The position numbers were made by a program, and so were the translations under genes. Below, piece by piece: positions 17,250-25,518 of a DNA stretch of 44,305 nucleotides; the first letter of the stretch is position 1; the number at the start of each line of letters is the position of its first letter. The stretch is from contig CAZHSN010000005.1 of assembly GCA_964535125.1 (NCBI GenBank), positions 1 through 44,305 of the forward strand, given 5' to 3'. Origin of the DNA: CAZHSN01 sp964535125 (GTDB lineage: Bacteria; Armatimonadota; HRBIN16). The notes below the pieces were generated by a model. It saw nothing but the letters and a program-made list of their open reading frames with translations, was not told the DNA's origin and ran no database searches.

Positions 17250-20200
17250 ATGTACCTGCGTCTCGTAGTGGTCACGGGGTTATTGATATATGGGCTCCTG
17301 GGTGTGCTGAGCCCTCTGCGCAGCGCGGTGGTGCAGCCGCGCTACTATGCGTTTCCTGCAGTACACGACACGGACGGTGTGATCGCCAGCCGCTATACCG
17401 GCGGGAACGGCCCCTTTGACGAACGCGTTCGGATCGCCATGGATACCCTGAAACGGTATCCGTGGACCGAGGCAGGGCAAGCGCCCATTACCGCGCCGCA
17501 TCATGTGTACAGCGGTCAATGGCGGATCGATGCGGCATCCGGTGCGATCACCATCCCCGAACTGACCGACTGGAACAACGGTGACTGGGGGCAGCGGGCC
17601 GCTAATACGCTGATCGGTTTGGCGGATTATTACCGCTACAGCGGCGACGCCCATGCGATCGCCCAGATGCAATGGATTGCCGAAGCGGTTTGCGCTGTGC
17701 TGCTGACCCCCGATGACCACGACTGGCCTCGGTTCCCTGTCACGGTGCCGGTCAAAGGAAAACCGTACGGACAAGCGGAACCACGCGGGTACATTCAACT
17801 GGACATCGCCGCGGAGTTGGGTATGGGTATGATCCGCGCCTGGCAGCTGACCGGCGACCGGCGCTGGTGGCAGGCTGTGACGCACTGGGGTGACCTGTTT
17901 GCACTGCACCGTAACCGTCAGCCCGGCCGTGCGCCGTGGCTGCGGTACGCCAATCCACAGGACACCCTTTGGCCAGGCGAACCGCAGATGACAGGCGGCA
18001 TCGTGTTCATCCTGGAGTTCCTGAACGAACTGGTGGCCAACGGATATACGGGCCGTAACGGTGCAATCGTGCAGGAGATCCACGCCGGTGACGCGTGGCT
18101 GCGGCTGCAGCTGCTGCCGCGTTGGCTGGACGGCGACACATGGGGGCGCAACTACTGGGACTGGCCCAATCCCGTACAGGCAGAGAACGTGACCGAGTAC
18201 GCGGCGCGGTACCTGATGACCCATGCCAACAAGTTTCCCCAGTGGCGCACCGATGCGCGCAACATCATGATGCTCTTCCTGCACAACACCAGTGTCGACG
18301 GTGCCTCGGGCGGCGAGGTGTACAGCGGCGCATGGGCCTATCCGGAGTCCAGTTCCTGCTGCGGCCGTTCGCTGTGGTACGGCCCTATGGAACTGGCTAC
18401 GGTGTTTGCCGAGTATGGCGTGCGGACGCGTCAATGGGAATTCGCCGAGATCGCACTGCGTAAACAGACGCTGGCCGCGTACGATGCGCATCCCAACGGA
18501 TGGTCTGAAGACAATATCGATGGTGGGAGTATTGTTTGCGCCGACTGGTTCAAAATCGCTCATCCGATGGCGCTGAAGCACCTGCTGCACACCATGGCCT
18601 GGCTGCCCGACCGCATGGGGCCTCAACGCGAGGACCATATCATGCGCGCCAGTGTGCCGATTACCCGCGTGGTATATCGACCGGGCGAGATCGTATACGA
18701 CACGCATCGGGCCCCGGCTGGAGTGCAGGAAGTGGTGCGTACAGGTTTCCGACCAGAGCGCGTGCTGGCGGGAGGCAAGCCGCTGCCGCTCAGACGCGAG
18801 CCTCTGCATGCACCAGGATATGCATTGACCGCTTTGCCATACGGCGACTGGCTGGTTACCGTGCGACATGACGGACAGACCACGGTGCGGCTGCAGGGAC
18901 CACCGCAACGGAAGGCGGCGCCGGCGCAATCAGCCGTTGCGACGGGCGGCTGGAAGTCCGGCGCATCCGGACGAGTCGAGTCAGAAACGACCGACAGCAC
19001 GGTGACATTCCGGTTCCGGGGTACGTCGTTTCGTCTGATCGGCCCGGCCTTGCCGGATGGCGGACTGGCCGACGTGGAGATAGACGGGGCGCCGCAGCTG
19101 GCTCCCTTGGACGCCTGCAGCCCGCGTGCGCTGCCGGAGCAGACGTTGTACACCAGATCCGGTCTGGCGGAAGGCGAGCACACCGTGCGCGTGCGCGTTC
19201 GTGGGATGGGAAATCCCCGATCAACAGGCGCCGCCATACGCATCGACCGAGTCGAGTATGGCAGTGCGCCGGTCTGGACTGATCGGCGGTATGGTCAGCA
19301 GGTCAGTCATGCGCGCCGTCTGGTATACGGTCGTCCCCATCGCGATGACTACGTCGATGACAAGGGAAATACCTGGCGCCCGGCGCTGGAGGTGGTGACA
19401 CGCCGGCGGGTGGGTGCATACGCCGTGGATGAGGGCTGGTGGCGCGAACCGTATGCCGAGACCGTGACGGGGCCGCTGCCGTCGGAGCTTTACCGATACG
19501 GCATGCATGCTCCGGAGATCATCACCAATGTGACCGTCGGGCCCGGCCGGTACAGCGTTGTGCTTCATTTCGCATCCGTGAACCGCACCAAGGCATCGCC
19601 CGTTATCGACGTGCGTGTGAACGGGCAGTTAGTTGCCGAGGCGATGGATATCTGGAAGACCGCAGGAGGTATGAACCGCGGCTTCCGCTTGACAGTGCCC
19701 AACGTGCGTCCCCGCAATGGGGTGATCGATGTCACGGTCTGCAGCGCGGGAGCCAGCGCGGGGGATCCGGACTGTACTGTGGACGGCGACGAAGCTACCC
19801 TGCACGCCCTGGAGGTGGCGCCTGGTGATGTCGCGCCCGGGGTGACGCCGGTGCGGTTCGCCGGCGATCTGAGCGGGCGCAATCTGCTGCGCAATCCCGG
19901 GTTCGAGCGCGGCAGCTTCCAGGCGGTATGTCCTCCAGGCTGGACAGGCACAGCGGAAGGTTGGACCGGACAGTCATTGGGTCCGGGCCAGGCGTATCTG
20001 TATGTGGAGAGCGCCTACATCATCCATCCCGACTGGGGACTGCCGGAGTATCACTGCGGACAGCAGGCGCTGCGGACGCATGCGGATGCGCAAGGGACGA
20101 CCCGGGTGTGGCAGGATGCGCCCATTCGCCCGGGGATACCTGCAGAGGCCGCCGTGTGGGTGCGCTGTGCGGACAACGCGCCCGGAAAAGGATTCGGCAC

Positions 20201-20435
20201 CCATCCGGATGACCGCGCCGCGCTGATTGTGGACGAACTCGATGCGGAGGGCAGGATAGTGCGGTCACACCTGCCCGTCGAGCGCCGCACACCCGGACCC
20301 TATACCCGTCTCGCGATCCGGTTCGAACCGGAACCGTTTACACGGATGGTACGGGTGATCCTGGAAGCGGCGCAGCATGCGCCGTATTACCAGAGCCATG
20401 TGACCTGGGACGACGCCTCACTGGTTCAGCGGTGA
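17250..20435 (+). CDS. Exported multidomain carbohydrate-active protein (alpha/alpha barrel plus malectin and binding modules)
   Basis: ATG 17250 is chosen because GGAGGTG lies six bases upstream; the frame is open to 17130 without a site. The 1061-residue product starts with a hydrophobic export signal (residues about 4-26). Residues about 50-490 read like an (alpha/alpha) toroid of glycosidase type (WNNGDWGQRAANTLIGLADY, SSCCGRSLWYGPMELA). A beta-sandwich with the GTSFRLIGP and EGEHTVRVRV pattern spans about 565-670, a malectin-like domain about 680-866, and a jelly-roll carbohydrate-binding module (LLRNPGFERGSF) about 880-1061. It should act outside the cytoplasm on a glycan, but I cannot assign a glycoside hydrolase family or name the catalytic acids. 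Confidence 0.8.
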   Translation: MYLRLVVVTGLLIYGLLGVLSPLRSAVVQPRYYAFPAVHDTDGVIASRYTGGNGPFDERVRIAMDTLKRYPWTEAGQAPITAPHHVYSGQWRIDAASGAITIPELTDWNNGDWGQRAANTLIGLADYYRYSGDAHAIAQMQWIAEAVCAVLLTPDDHDWPRFPVTVPVKGKPYGQAEPRGYIQLDIAAELGMGMIRAWQLTGDRRWWQAVTHWGDLFALHRNRQPGRAPWLRYANPQDTLWPGEPQMTGGIVFILEFLNELVANGYTGRNGAIVQEIHAGDAWLRLQLLPRWLDGDTWGRNYWDWPNPVQAENVTEYAARYLMTHANKFPQWRTDARNIMMLFLHNTSVDGASGGEVYSGAWAYPESSSCCGRSLWYGPMELATVFAEYGVRTRQWEFAEIALRKQTLAAYDAHPNGWSEDNIDGGSIVCADWFKIAHPMALKHLLHTMAWLPDRMGPQREDHIMRASVPITRVVYRPGEIVYDTHRAPAGVQEVVRTGFRPERVLAGGKPLPLRREPLHAPGYALTALPYGDWLVTVRHDGQTTVRLQGPPQRKAAPAQSAVATGGWKSGASGRVESETTDSTVTFRFRGTSFRLIGPALPDGGLADVEIDGAPQLAPLDACSPRALPEQTLYTRSGLAEGEHTVRVRVRGMGNPRSTGAAIRIDRVEYGSAPVWTDRRYGQQVSHARRLVYGRPHRDDYVDDKGNTWRPALEVVTRRRVGAYAVDEGWWREPYAETVTGPLPSELYRYGMHAPEIITNVTVGPGRYSVVLHFASVNRTKASPVIDVRVNGQLVAEAMDIWKTAGGMNRGFRLTVPNVRPRNGVIDVTVCSAGASAGDPDCTVDGDEATLHALEVAPGDVAPGVTPVRFAGDLSGRNLLRNPGFERGSFQAVCPPGWTGTAEGWTGQSLGPGQAYLYVESAYIIHPDWGLPEYHCGQQALRTHADAQGTTRVWQDAPIRPGIPAEAAVWVRCADNAPGKGFGTHPDDRAALIVDELDAEGRIVRSHLPVERRTPGPYTRLAIRFEPEPFTRMVRVILEAAQHAPYYQSHVTWDDASLVQR

Positions 20436-20442
20436 GGCGGCT

Positions 20443-20466
20443 GGGTGGCCGGCTCGCCGGTCACCC
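20443..20466. terminator. Convergent terminator hairpin
   Basis: GGGTGGCCGGC (20443-20453) pairs with GCCGGTCACCC (20456-20466) over eleven positions, with one G-U pair on the + strand and a very short loop. It sits eight bases after the + gene stop and overlaps the stop of the - strand YhcH gene, so it can serve both. No T-run follows. Confidence 0.55.
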
Positions 20467-20916
20467 GTCCACCTGCACCTTTACCACCACCTTGAGTACG
20501 TCGGCGGGTGCGCCCGCGGCCATGCAGGGGCGGTGGGCATCGGATGGGTGCAGGATCAAAAAGGTTCCTGCTGGAACCGGAAGCGTGACGCCCTGTCCGG
20601 TGAAAAATGCCAAGTCGCGTTCGGCATCGTGGGGGGTGTCAGGCTGCAATGTCTCCACGGGCGCCCAGCCGATCTGCTCACGCCCGGTCTCCACATACTG
20701 GATGTCGATGAACCGGCGGTGCGCCTCCCACCGGCAAGACTCGGGGCCGCGCGTCCGGTACCGCTGCACGATGGCGTACACCGCCTCACCGTCTATGGGA
20801 TAACGGCCGTCCGCCAGCGCGGCCAGATCGGTTTGCTGCAGCCACTCCAGCCCGATGCGGAGGCGCGGGGACAGACCGGCGTACAGCGGCGCGCGTTTCA
20901 GTAGATCAATAACCAA
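20461..20916 (-). CDS. YhcH/YjgK/YiaL family protein
   Basis: I choose TTG 20916, because AAAGGA stands eight bases upstream and the resulting start VIDLLKRAP matches the short N-terminus of this family; the frame runs to 20949. The 151-residue cupin-like protein has the family features YPIDGEAVYAIVQRYRTR and EAHRRFIDIQY, with the conserved glutamate and histidine, and a late HPSDAHRP that also fits a metal site. The group accompanies sialic acid, gulonate and other sugar pathways and is thought to act as a mutarotase or epimerase-like helper. It is last in the - strand run beginning at 25422. Confidence 0.9.
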   Translation of the reverse strand: MVIDLLKRAPLYAGLSPRLRIGLEWLQQTDLAALADGRYPIDGEAVYAIVQRYRTRGPESCRWEAHRRFIDIQYVETGREQIGWAPVETLQPDTPHDAERDLAFFTGQGVTLPVPAGTFLILHPSDAHRPCMAAGAPADVLKVVVKVQVDG

Positions 20917-20964
20917 GGTGATGATCCTTTCGGCCGGGGCGGTGCGCACCGCCCCATGAACCCG

Positions 20965-21966
20965 TTACTCTTGCGGCACATCCACGATGCGCCCGGTTTC
21001 CAGCGAAGTGATCGCCGATTGGATGACCAATTGGGCTTTCAGGCCATCCATACCGGTCCCGTCGAGGGCGTCCGGATGCACGCCGGCATCGACTTGGCGG
21101 ACGAATGTGCGGATGCGTTCCCGAAAGGTGTCATCGAAGCTCTGATATCCGCCGAATACCGGGTTGGTATACACCATCTTGATCGGGTCTCCGGCGGGAT
21201 AGAGCGTGGCTTCACGCCACATGTCCTCCACGATGAAACGGCCGCGGGTGCCGGCCATCTCGCAGCGCTCCATGGGATGGCCGCGCTCGATGTCGTAACT
21301 GCTGGTCAGATGCCCCACGGAACCGTTGGCGAACTGCATGTTGATCGACGCGCTGGACCAGATGCTGCGTCCCGGCGCTTTCATGGCGAAGCACTGGACG
21401 CGCACAATGTCGCCGTTGTAGTGGCGCATCATGTCCACCGAGTGGGGGTTCAACGCTTTGATATGGAAATAGGGCGACGCGAAATCCTGGAACTTGCCGA
21501 TCCAGAGCGCCATATTGACGAAGAGCGGATCACCGATGCGCCCTTCGCTCAACCACCGTTCAGCGGTGCGGGCGGCGGGGGTGAACCGGTGGTTGAAGTC
21601 AACGCCGAAACAGCGCCCCAGCCGTTTGGCCGTGGCCACCATCTCCCGAGCCCGGTCCACATCATTACAGATCGGCTTCTCGCAGAGAACATGGCATCCG
21701 GCCTCCAGCGCCTGGATGGTCGGCTCGTAGTGGTCGCTGCTATATTCGTACCCGCCGGTGGTCACTGAACAGAGATCGGGCCTGATGGCTGCGAGCATCT
21801 CCCGTGCAGAGGCGTACGCCGGGACGTGGAACCGCTGCGCGGCCGCCTTGGCGCGTTCCGGTACGATGTCGCACACGCCCGCCAGTTCCACCAGCGGGTC
21901 TTCCTGATAGATCCGCGCGTGCAGATTACCGATCGGCCCCATACCGATCACACAGACTTTGAGCAT
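20965..21966 (-). CDS. Gfo/Idh/MocA-family oxidoreductase
   Basis: This 333-residue protein has a classical N-terminal Rossmann start (VCVIGMGPIGNLHARIY), a CDI aspartate and the family's CEKPI motif near residue 95, with the lysine intact. The C-terminal domain holds HSVDMMRHY, where the histidine is the usual catalytic residue. It should oxidise or reduce a cyclic polyol or sugar with NAD(P). A ribosome site (GGAAGGAAGC) precedes the ATG. It follows the sulfatase-like gene by 57 bases, with a strong hairpin lying in between, and precedes the YhcH gene. Confidence 0.92.
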   Translation of the reverse strand: MLKVCVIGMGPIGNLHARIYQEDPLVELAGVCDIVPERAKAAAQRFHVPAYASAREMLAAIRPDLCSVTTGGYEYSSDHYEPTIQALEAGCHVLCEKPICNDVDRAREMVATAKRLGRCFGVDFNHRFTPAARTAERWLSEGRIGDPLFVNMALWIGKFQDFASPYFHIKALNPHSVDMMRHYNGDIVRVQCFAMKAPGRSIWSSASINMQFANGSVGHLTSSYDIERGHPMERCEMAGTRGRFIVEDMWREATLYPAGDPIKMVYTNPVFGGYQSFDDTFRERIRTFVRQVDAGVHPDALDGTGMDGLKAQLVIQSAITSLETGRIVDVPQE

Positions 21967-21986
21967 GCTTCCTTCCGTGTATCTTG

Positions 21987-22017
21987 GCCTGCCGGCGGTC
22001 TCCGTCGGCAGGCTTTT
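21987..22017 (+). terminator. Strong rho-independent terminator, oriented on the + strand
   Basis: A twelve-pair stem (GCCTGCCGGCGG, 21987-21998; CCGTCGGCAGGC, 22002-22013, one G-U pair) with a three-base loop TCT is followed by TTTT (22014-22017). The T-run is on the + strand, while both flanking genes are on the - strand; see findings. Confidence 0.75.
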
Positions 22018-22023
22018 CGTTGC

Positions 22024-23433
22024 TTACAGTTCCTTCTGGCCGCGCTGCATCTGCAGTTCGCGGCGCTGCAGCTCTTCGGCCGCTTTCGGCGTGCCGATGT
22101 GCAGCGTATCGTAGGCCTGCTGACTGCTGGTGAATGGACCGCAGCCCTTGCCGTGCCAGTTCAGATTCGTGTAGATCGGCGCGGTGCGCCCTGTCTGCCG
22201 TTGGCGGCGTCTGATGTGCTTCATCATGCGCTGCTCCAGCATCTTTACCACTTCGGGGTTGGCTGATGCCACGTTGATCAACTCATAGGGATCTTTGATC
22301 AGGTTATAGAGTTCGACGGGCGGTTTGAAGTGAAAGTCCGGCTCCAGGGCAATCATCAGTTTCCACTCGGGGGTGCGCCATCCATGTTTGCGCATCCAGG
22401 TGCATTCGGTGATGTAGCACTCCGGTTCGGGTTCGCGTTCGCCGCCTTCCCACCAGGGACGCAGGGAGCGACCGTCGAAACGAATGCGTGGCTTGATCCC
22501 CATGACATCCAGAATGGTTGGGGTGATGTCTTTGGTGTAGCTGGGCATGTCAATCCGGTAGCCTTCGGGTATCACACCCGGCCACCGAAAGCCCAGAGGT
22601 ATGCGCAGGGTGCATTCATATAAGCCGTGGTGGTCAAACCAGCATTCATGGTCGTAAAGAGTCTCGCCATGGTCGCTGGTGAACACCACCAGCGTGTTGT
22701 CCTCCAGGCCCAAGTCGGCGATGGTGGCCAGTATATTACCGATGCAGGTGTCCATATAGTCTATGGCGCCGTCATACTGGGCGATGATGTAGTCTTTGTC
22801 GGTGCATCCCGGCGGGAACCAACTGGCGAAATAGTCGCAAAACGGCTTAAACGCCTTGACGGGATCCAGCGATCGGTTCTCCGGATCAAACTCGTTGCGG
22901 TCATAGAACAGCCGCTCGAAGGGTTGAGGCGGCAGATACGGTGAGTGGGGATCCATATGGCGCATGAACAGGAAGAACGGCTTGTCTTCACCTGCCAGGC
23001 GCTTCAACTCGGGAATGGTGACTTTATTGAGATTTTCGGCCTTCGGGCTGCGGCCGTCATCATATGAGCCCCAGCCGCTGAAGTCGATGTACGTCTGGAA
23101 TCCGCGGCTGGCGGGATTGCCGCTGAACCCCACGCAGGTGGTCTGGTAGCCGCGCTGGCCGAGGATCTCGGCCAGCGTCTGTACATGATCACCCAGCGGT
23201 CCCTCGTGCCGCAGCGCCACCACGTCGGTACCGAATACATCCATACCGGTGAGCATGCTGCTGTAACCGGGTGATGTGGGGATGCTGGGACTGACCATCT
23301 GCTCGAACACCACACCGCTGCTGAGGTAGTTATCGATGTGAGGTGTGGTGAGACGAGGATAGCCGTACAGACTCATATGGTCTGCCCGCAGACTGTCGAT
23401 GCCGAACAGGATGAGGTTAGGCTGGCGTTTCAT
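22024..23433 (-). CDS. Sulfatase/alkaline-phosphatase superfamily hydrolase with threonine nucleophile
   Basis: ATG 23433 starts the family sequence directly (MKRQPNLILFGIDSLRADH); the frame runs further but through non-family sequence. The 469-residue product has the metal residues D13 and the later TSDHGE and a C-terminal DPYELINVA typical of sulfatases. The sulfatase signature C-x-P-x-R reads TSPGY (residues 53-57) without gaps before SSMLTG, so the formylglycine cysteine is threonine T53 and the arginine is Y57. Phosphodiesterases of the superfamily use threonine, which makes a phosphate-ester function possible. No signal peptide is seen. It lies eight bases after the TIM-barrel gene. Confidence 0.88.
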   Translation of the reverse strand: MKRQPNLILFGIDSLRADHMSLYGYPRLTTPHIDNYLSSGVVFEQMVSPSIPTSPGYSSMLTGMDVFGTDVVALRHEGPLGDHVQTLAEILGQRGYQTTCVGFSGNPASRGFQTYIDFSGWGSYDDGRSPKAENLNKVTIPELKRLAGEDKPFFLFMRHMDPHSPYLPPQPFERLFYDRNEFDPENRSLDPVKAFKPFCDYFASWFPPGCTDKDYIIAQYDGAIDYMDTCIGNILATIADLGLEDNTLVVFTSDHGETLYDHECWFDHHGLYECTLRIPLGFRWPGVIPEGYRIDMPSYTKDITPTILDVMGIKPRIRFDGRSLRPWWEGGEREPEPECYITECTWMRKHGWRTPEWKLMIALEPDFHFKPPVELYNLIKDPYELINVASANPEVVKMLEQRMMKHIRRRQRQTGRTAPIYTNLNWHGKGCGPFTSSQQAYDTLHIGTPKAAEELQRRELQMQRGQKEL

Positions 23434-23441
23434 GGCGACCC

Positions 23442-24242
23442 TCAGCGTGCGCCCAGCGAGCGCAGAATGGCGTTGAGATAGCCGTAACTCTCCGCGGCGA
23501 TAATGCAACTTTCGTGCAACGGATGCTGGGCCGCACCGATGACCTCCAGACAGACCGGTCCATCGTAACCGCCGTCCACCATCACTTTGCAGTAAGCCCA
23601 CAGATCGATGTCCCCGCGGCCGCAGGCCTGCAGTGACGGCTCGCCCGGTGATGGGCCGGGGCCCTTGCAGTCGCGGATGTGGATATGCTTCACTCGCGGC
23701 AGTACCGGAGCCAACGCCTCGGCCGGGTTCTCACCGCCGCGGTAGATGTGGCTGGGATCCATATCCACGCCGAATGCCTGGTTGGTGATGGCGCCCATCG
23801 CGGTGAGAGTGGTTGGAGTGTTGTAAATGGCGGAGCCGACATGCGCTTTGCAGCAGAGCGTGACGCCATACGCCGCCGCGCGCTCGGCACGGGCAGCCAG
23901 CGTGTCAATGGACTGCTTCAGGTCGTCTTCATCATCGGACTTACCACCGGGACCCACATTGATAATGGGTATGCCGATCTCCGCGCCTGCCGCGAACGCC
24001 TTTTCCAGACGCTGCTCGTCCAGTGAGGCCACCTCCATGGAGAGGAAGCGAATACCGTTATCTGCTACGATCTGTTTCAGTGTCGCAGCCTGCTGCTGCC
24101 AGTTGTCCAAGTCGATGTGTTCAACCATCCCCTGGATAGCCGAAATCTCCACGCCGTCGTAACCGGCTTTGGCGATGCATTGGGCCGCGGTGGCGAAGTC
24201 CACCGAACCGAAGAGTACCGAATTCACTCCAAGCGTGATCAC
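23442..24242 (-). CDS. Sugar phosphate isomerase/epimerase (AP endonuclease 2-like TIM barrel)
   Basis: GTG 24242 is chosen: AAAGGAGA lies six bases upstream and the product then begins with a proper first strand (VITLGVNSVLFG). The 266-residue TIM barrel has ISAIQGMVEHIDLDNW, a central glutamate and histidine on the barrel strands (FLSMEVAS, KAHVGSA, VDMDPSHIYRGG) and KHIHIRDCKGPG, matching xylose-isomerase-like metal sites (H, D, E). Such enzymes interconvert keto and aldo sugars or epimerise sugar acids. It sits between the UroD-like gene upstream and the sulfatase-like gene downstream, all one run. The substrate is unknown. Confidence 0.9.
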   Translation of the reverse strand: MITLGVNSVLFGSVDFATAAQCIAKAGYDGVEISAIQGMVEHIDLDNWQQQAATLKQIVADNGIRFLSMEVASLDEQRLEKAFAAGAEIGIPIINVGPGGKSDDEDDLKQSIDTLAARAERAAAYGVTLCCKAHVGSAIYNTPTTLTAMGAITNQAFGVDMDPSHIYRGGENPAEALAPVLPRVKHIHIRDCKGPGPSPGEPSLQACGRGDIDLWAYCKVMVDGGYDGPVCLEVIGAAQHPLHESCIIAAESYGYLNAILRSLGAR

Positions 24243-24345
24243 TGTTGGTCTCCTTTGTGTTGGGGTACCGGTGCGTTTGTTACGCTCACCTGATACCACG
24301 GATTGCGCCGACTCTACCCGTCCTATCGGGCCAATACGGTGCTGT

Positions 24346-25422
24346 TCAGGCCAGTGCTGTCTCCAGCATGGCCAGGTAGTTCGGCATGGGTATGTAGTTG
24401 CACACTGAGTTGCCGGTGCCGATTGCGAACCGGCCTCCCGGAGCGCAGGCGTCGATGGTGAGCCGTGTCAGCTGACGCACACCCGCCTCATCGTAGGTGG
24501 CCAGTTTATGCACGTCCAGGCCGCCCAGTATGGCGGTGCGGTGGCCATACAGCTTTTTCGCGTCGATCACCGGATTCGCGGCGTCATCGAACGAGTGTCG
24601 CCCGTCGATACCGACGGTGTCGATCAGATCATCGATCAGCGCGTCGATCTGACCACAGCTGTGCAACAGGAAGAGCAAGCCATGTGCATGGGCCAGTTCC
24701 GCAACCCGCTGGTGCCAAGGCAACACCAGCCGCCGCAGGTGATCTAGTCCTACCAGCGGACCGGTGCGGAAGCCCATGTCGTCGCCAGAAAAGAACCCCG
24801 CCACGCGCGGCAAGCCGATACACCGCTCATACAGCCGGTACAGGATCTGGCCGCACCGCTGGAACACCGCGTCGACCAGTTCCGGATCGTCATACAGCAG
24901 GTAGCACAGGTTTTGGTAACCCAGCAGATTGCTTAAAGGGACTTCGAAGAAGCCGCTGCGAGGGCAGATGAACAGTCCCATGCCCTCCGGCAGCTCTTCA
25001 GCCAGCAGTTCATACTGGTGCAAATCCACTGTTTCTGGATCGGGCCACGGATACTGTTCGAACTCTTCCCAGTTGCTGATCATGCCCATGTTCTCTTCGT
25101 CCCATCGCCGCCGGCCGGATCCTGCCGTGTCTTCTGTGTCGCGGGAGCGGGTGGGGAAGCTGACCGGCCCGGAGAGCCGCACCATGTCGTAACCCATGCG
25201 CCACCAGACTTGCGCCATGGAGCGGTAATAGATGCGCTCGGCCTCCAGTCCGCCTTTGGGGTCCGGCCACGGAAGGCCCAGCAGCTGCTCGGCGATCTGT
25301 TGCTGGACGTCTCTGTCGATGATCAGTTCGATCAAGGGTGGCCGATCGGGAATGATCTCGCCACGAATAACCGCACACAGGCGGTTGATGTCAGGGGCGG
25401 GTTGGGATAACGGCAGACGCAT
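24346..25422 (-). CDS. UroD/MtaA-like protein with intact zinc triad
   Basis: ATG 25422 has AGGAG seven bases upstream; an upstream open stretch (to 25524) is not part of the protein. The 358-residue TIM-barrel protein contains HSCG (H254, C256) and a late NSVCNY (C341). These three match the zinc ligands of the methylcobamide:coenzyme M methyltransferase MtaA, so zinc-thiol methyl transfer is more likely than porphyrinogen decarboxylation. It is the first gene of a five-gene run with a sugar isomerase, sulfatase-like hydrolase, dehydrogenase and YhcH protein, and it diverges from the sulfatase at 25519. A corrinoid protein partner was not seen in the window. Confidence 0.88.
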   Translation of the reverse strand: MRLPLSQPAPDINRLCAVIRGEIIPDRPPLIELIIDRDVQQQIAEQLLGLPWPDPKGGLEAERIYYRSMAQVWWRMGYDMVRLSGPVSFPTRSRDTEDTAGSGRRRWDEENMGMISNWEEFEQYPWPDPETVDLHQYELLAEELPEGMGLFICPRSGFFEVPLSNLLGYQNLCYLLYDDPELVDAVFQRCGQILYRLYERCIGLPRVAGFFSGDDMGFRTGPLVGLDHLRRLVLPWHQRVAELAHAHGLLFLLHSCGQIDALIDDLIDTVGIDGRHSFDDAANPVIDAKKLYGHRTAILGGLDVHKLATYDEAGVRQLTRLTIDACAPGGRFAIGTGNSVCNYIPMPNYLAMLETALA

Positions 25423-25457
25423 GGCGTGGCTCCTGAAGGATTTCCTGTCGCATATAT

Positions 25458-25482
25458 GGTAACGTGTAGACGAGGCGTTATC
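25458..25482. promoter_or_regulatory. Imperfect dyad in the divergent UroD/sulfatase promoter region
   Basis: GGTAACG (25458-25464) and CGTTATC (25476-25482) form an inverted repeat with one mismatch, eleven bases apart, in the 96-base gap between two divergent genes. It may be an operator for both. No clean promoter hexamers were found. Confidence 0.35.
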
Positions 25483-25518
25483 GCCCGTATGTGCTTTGAA
25501 ATTCTTGGAGAGTACATC

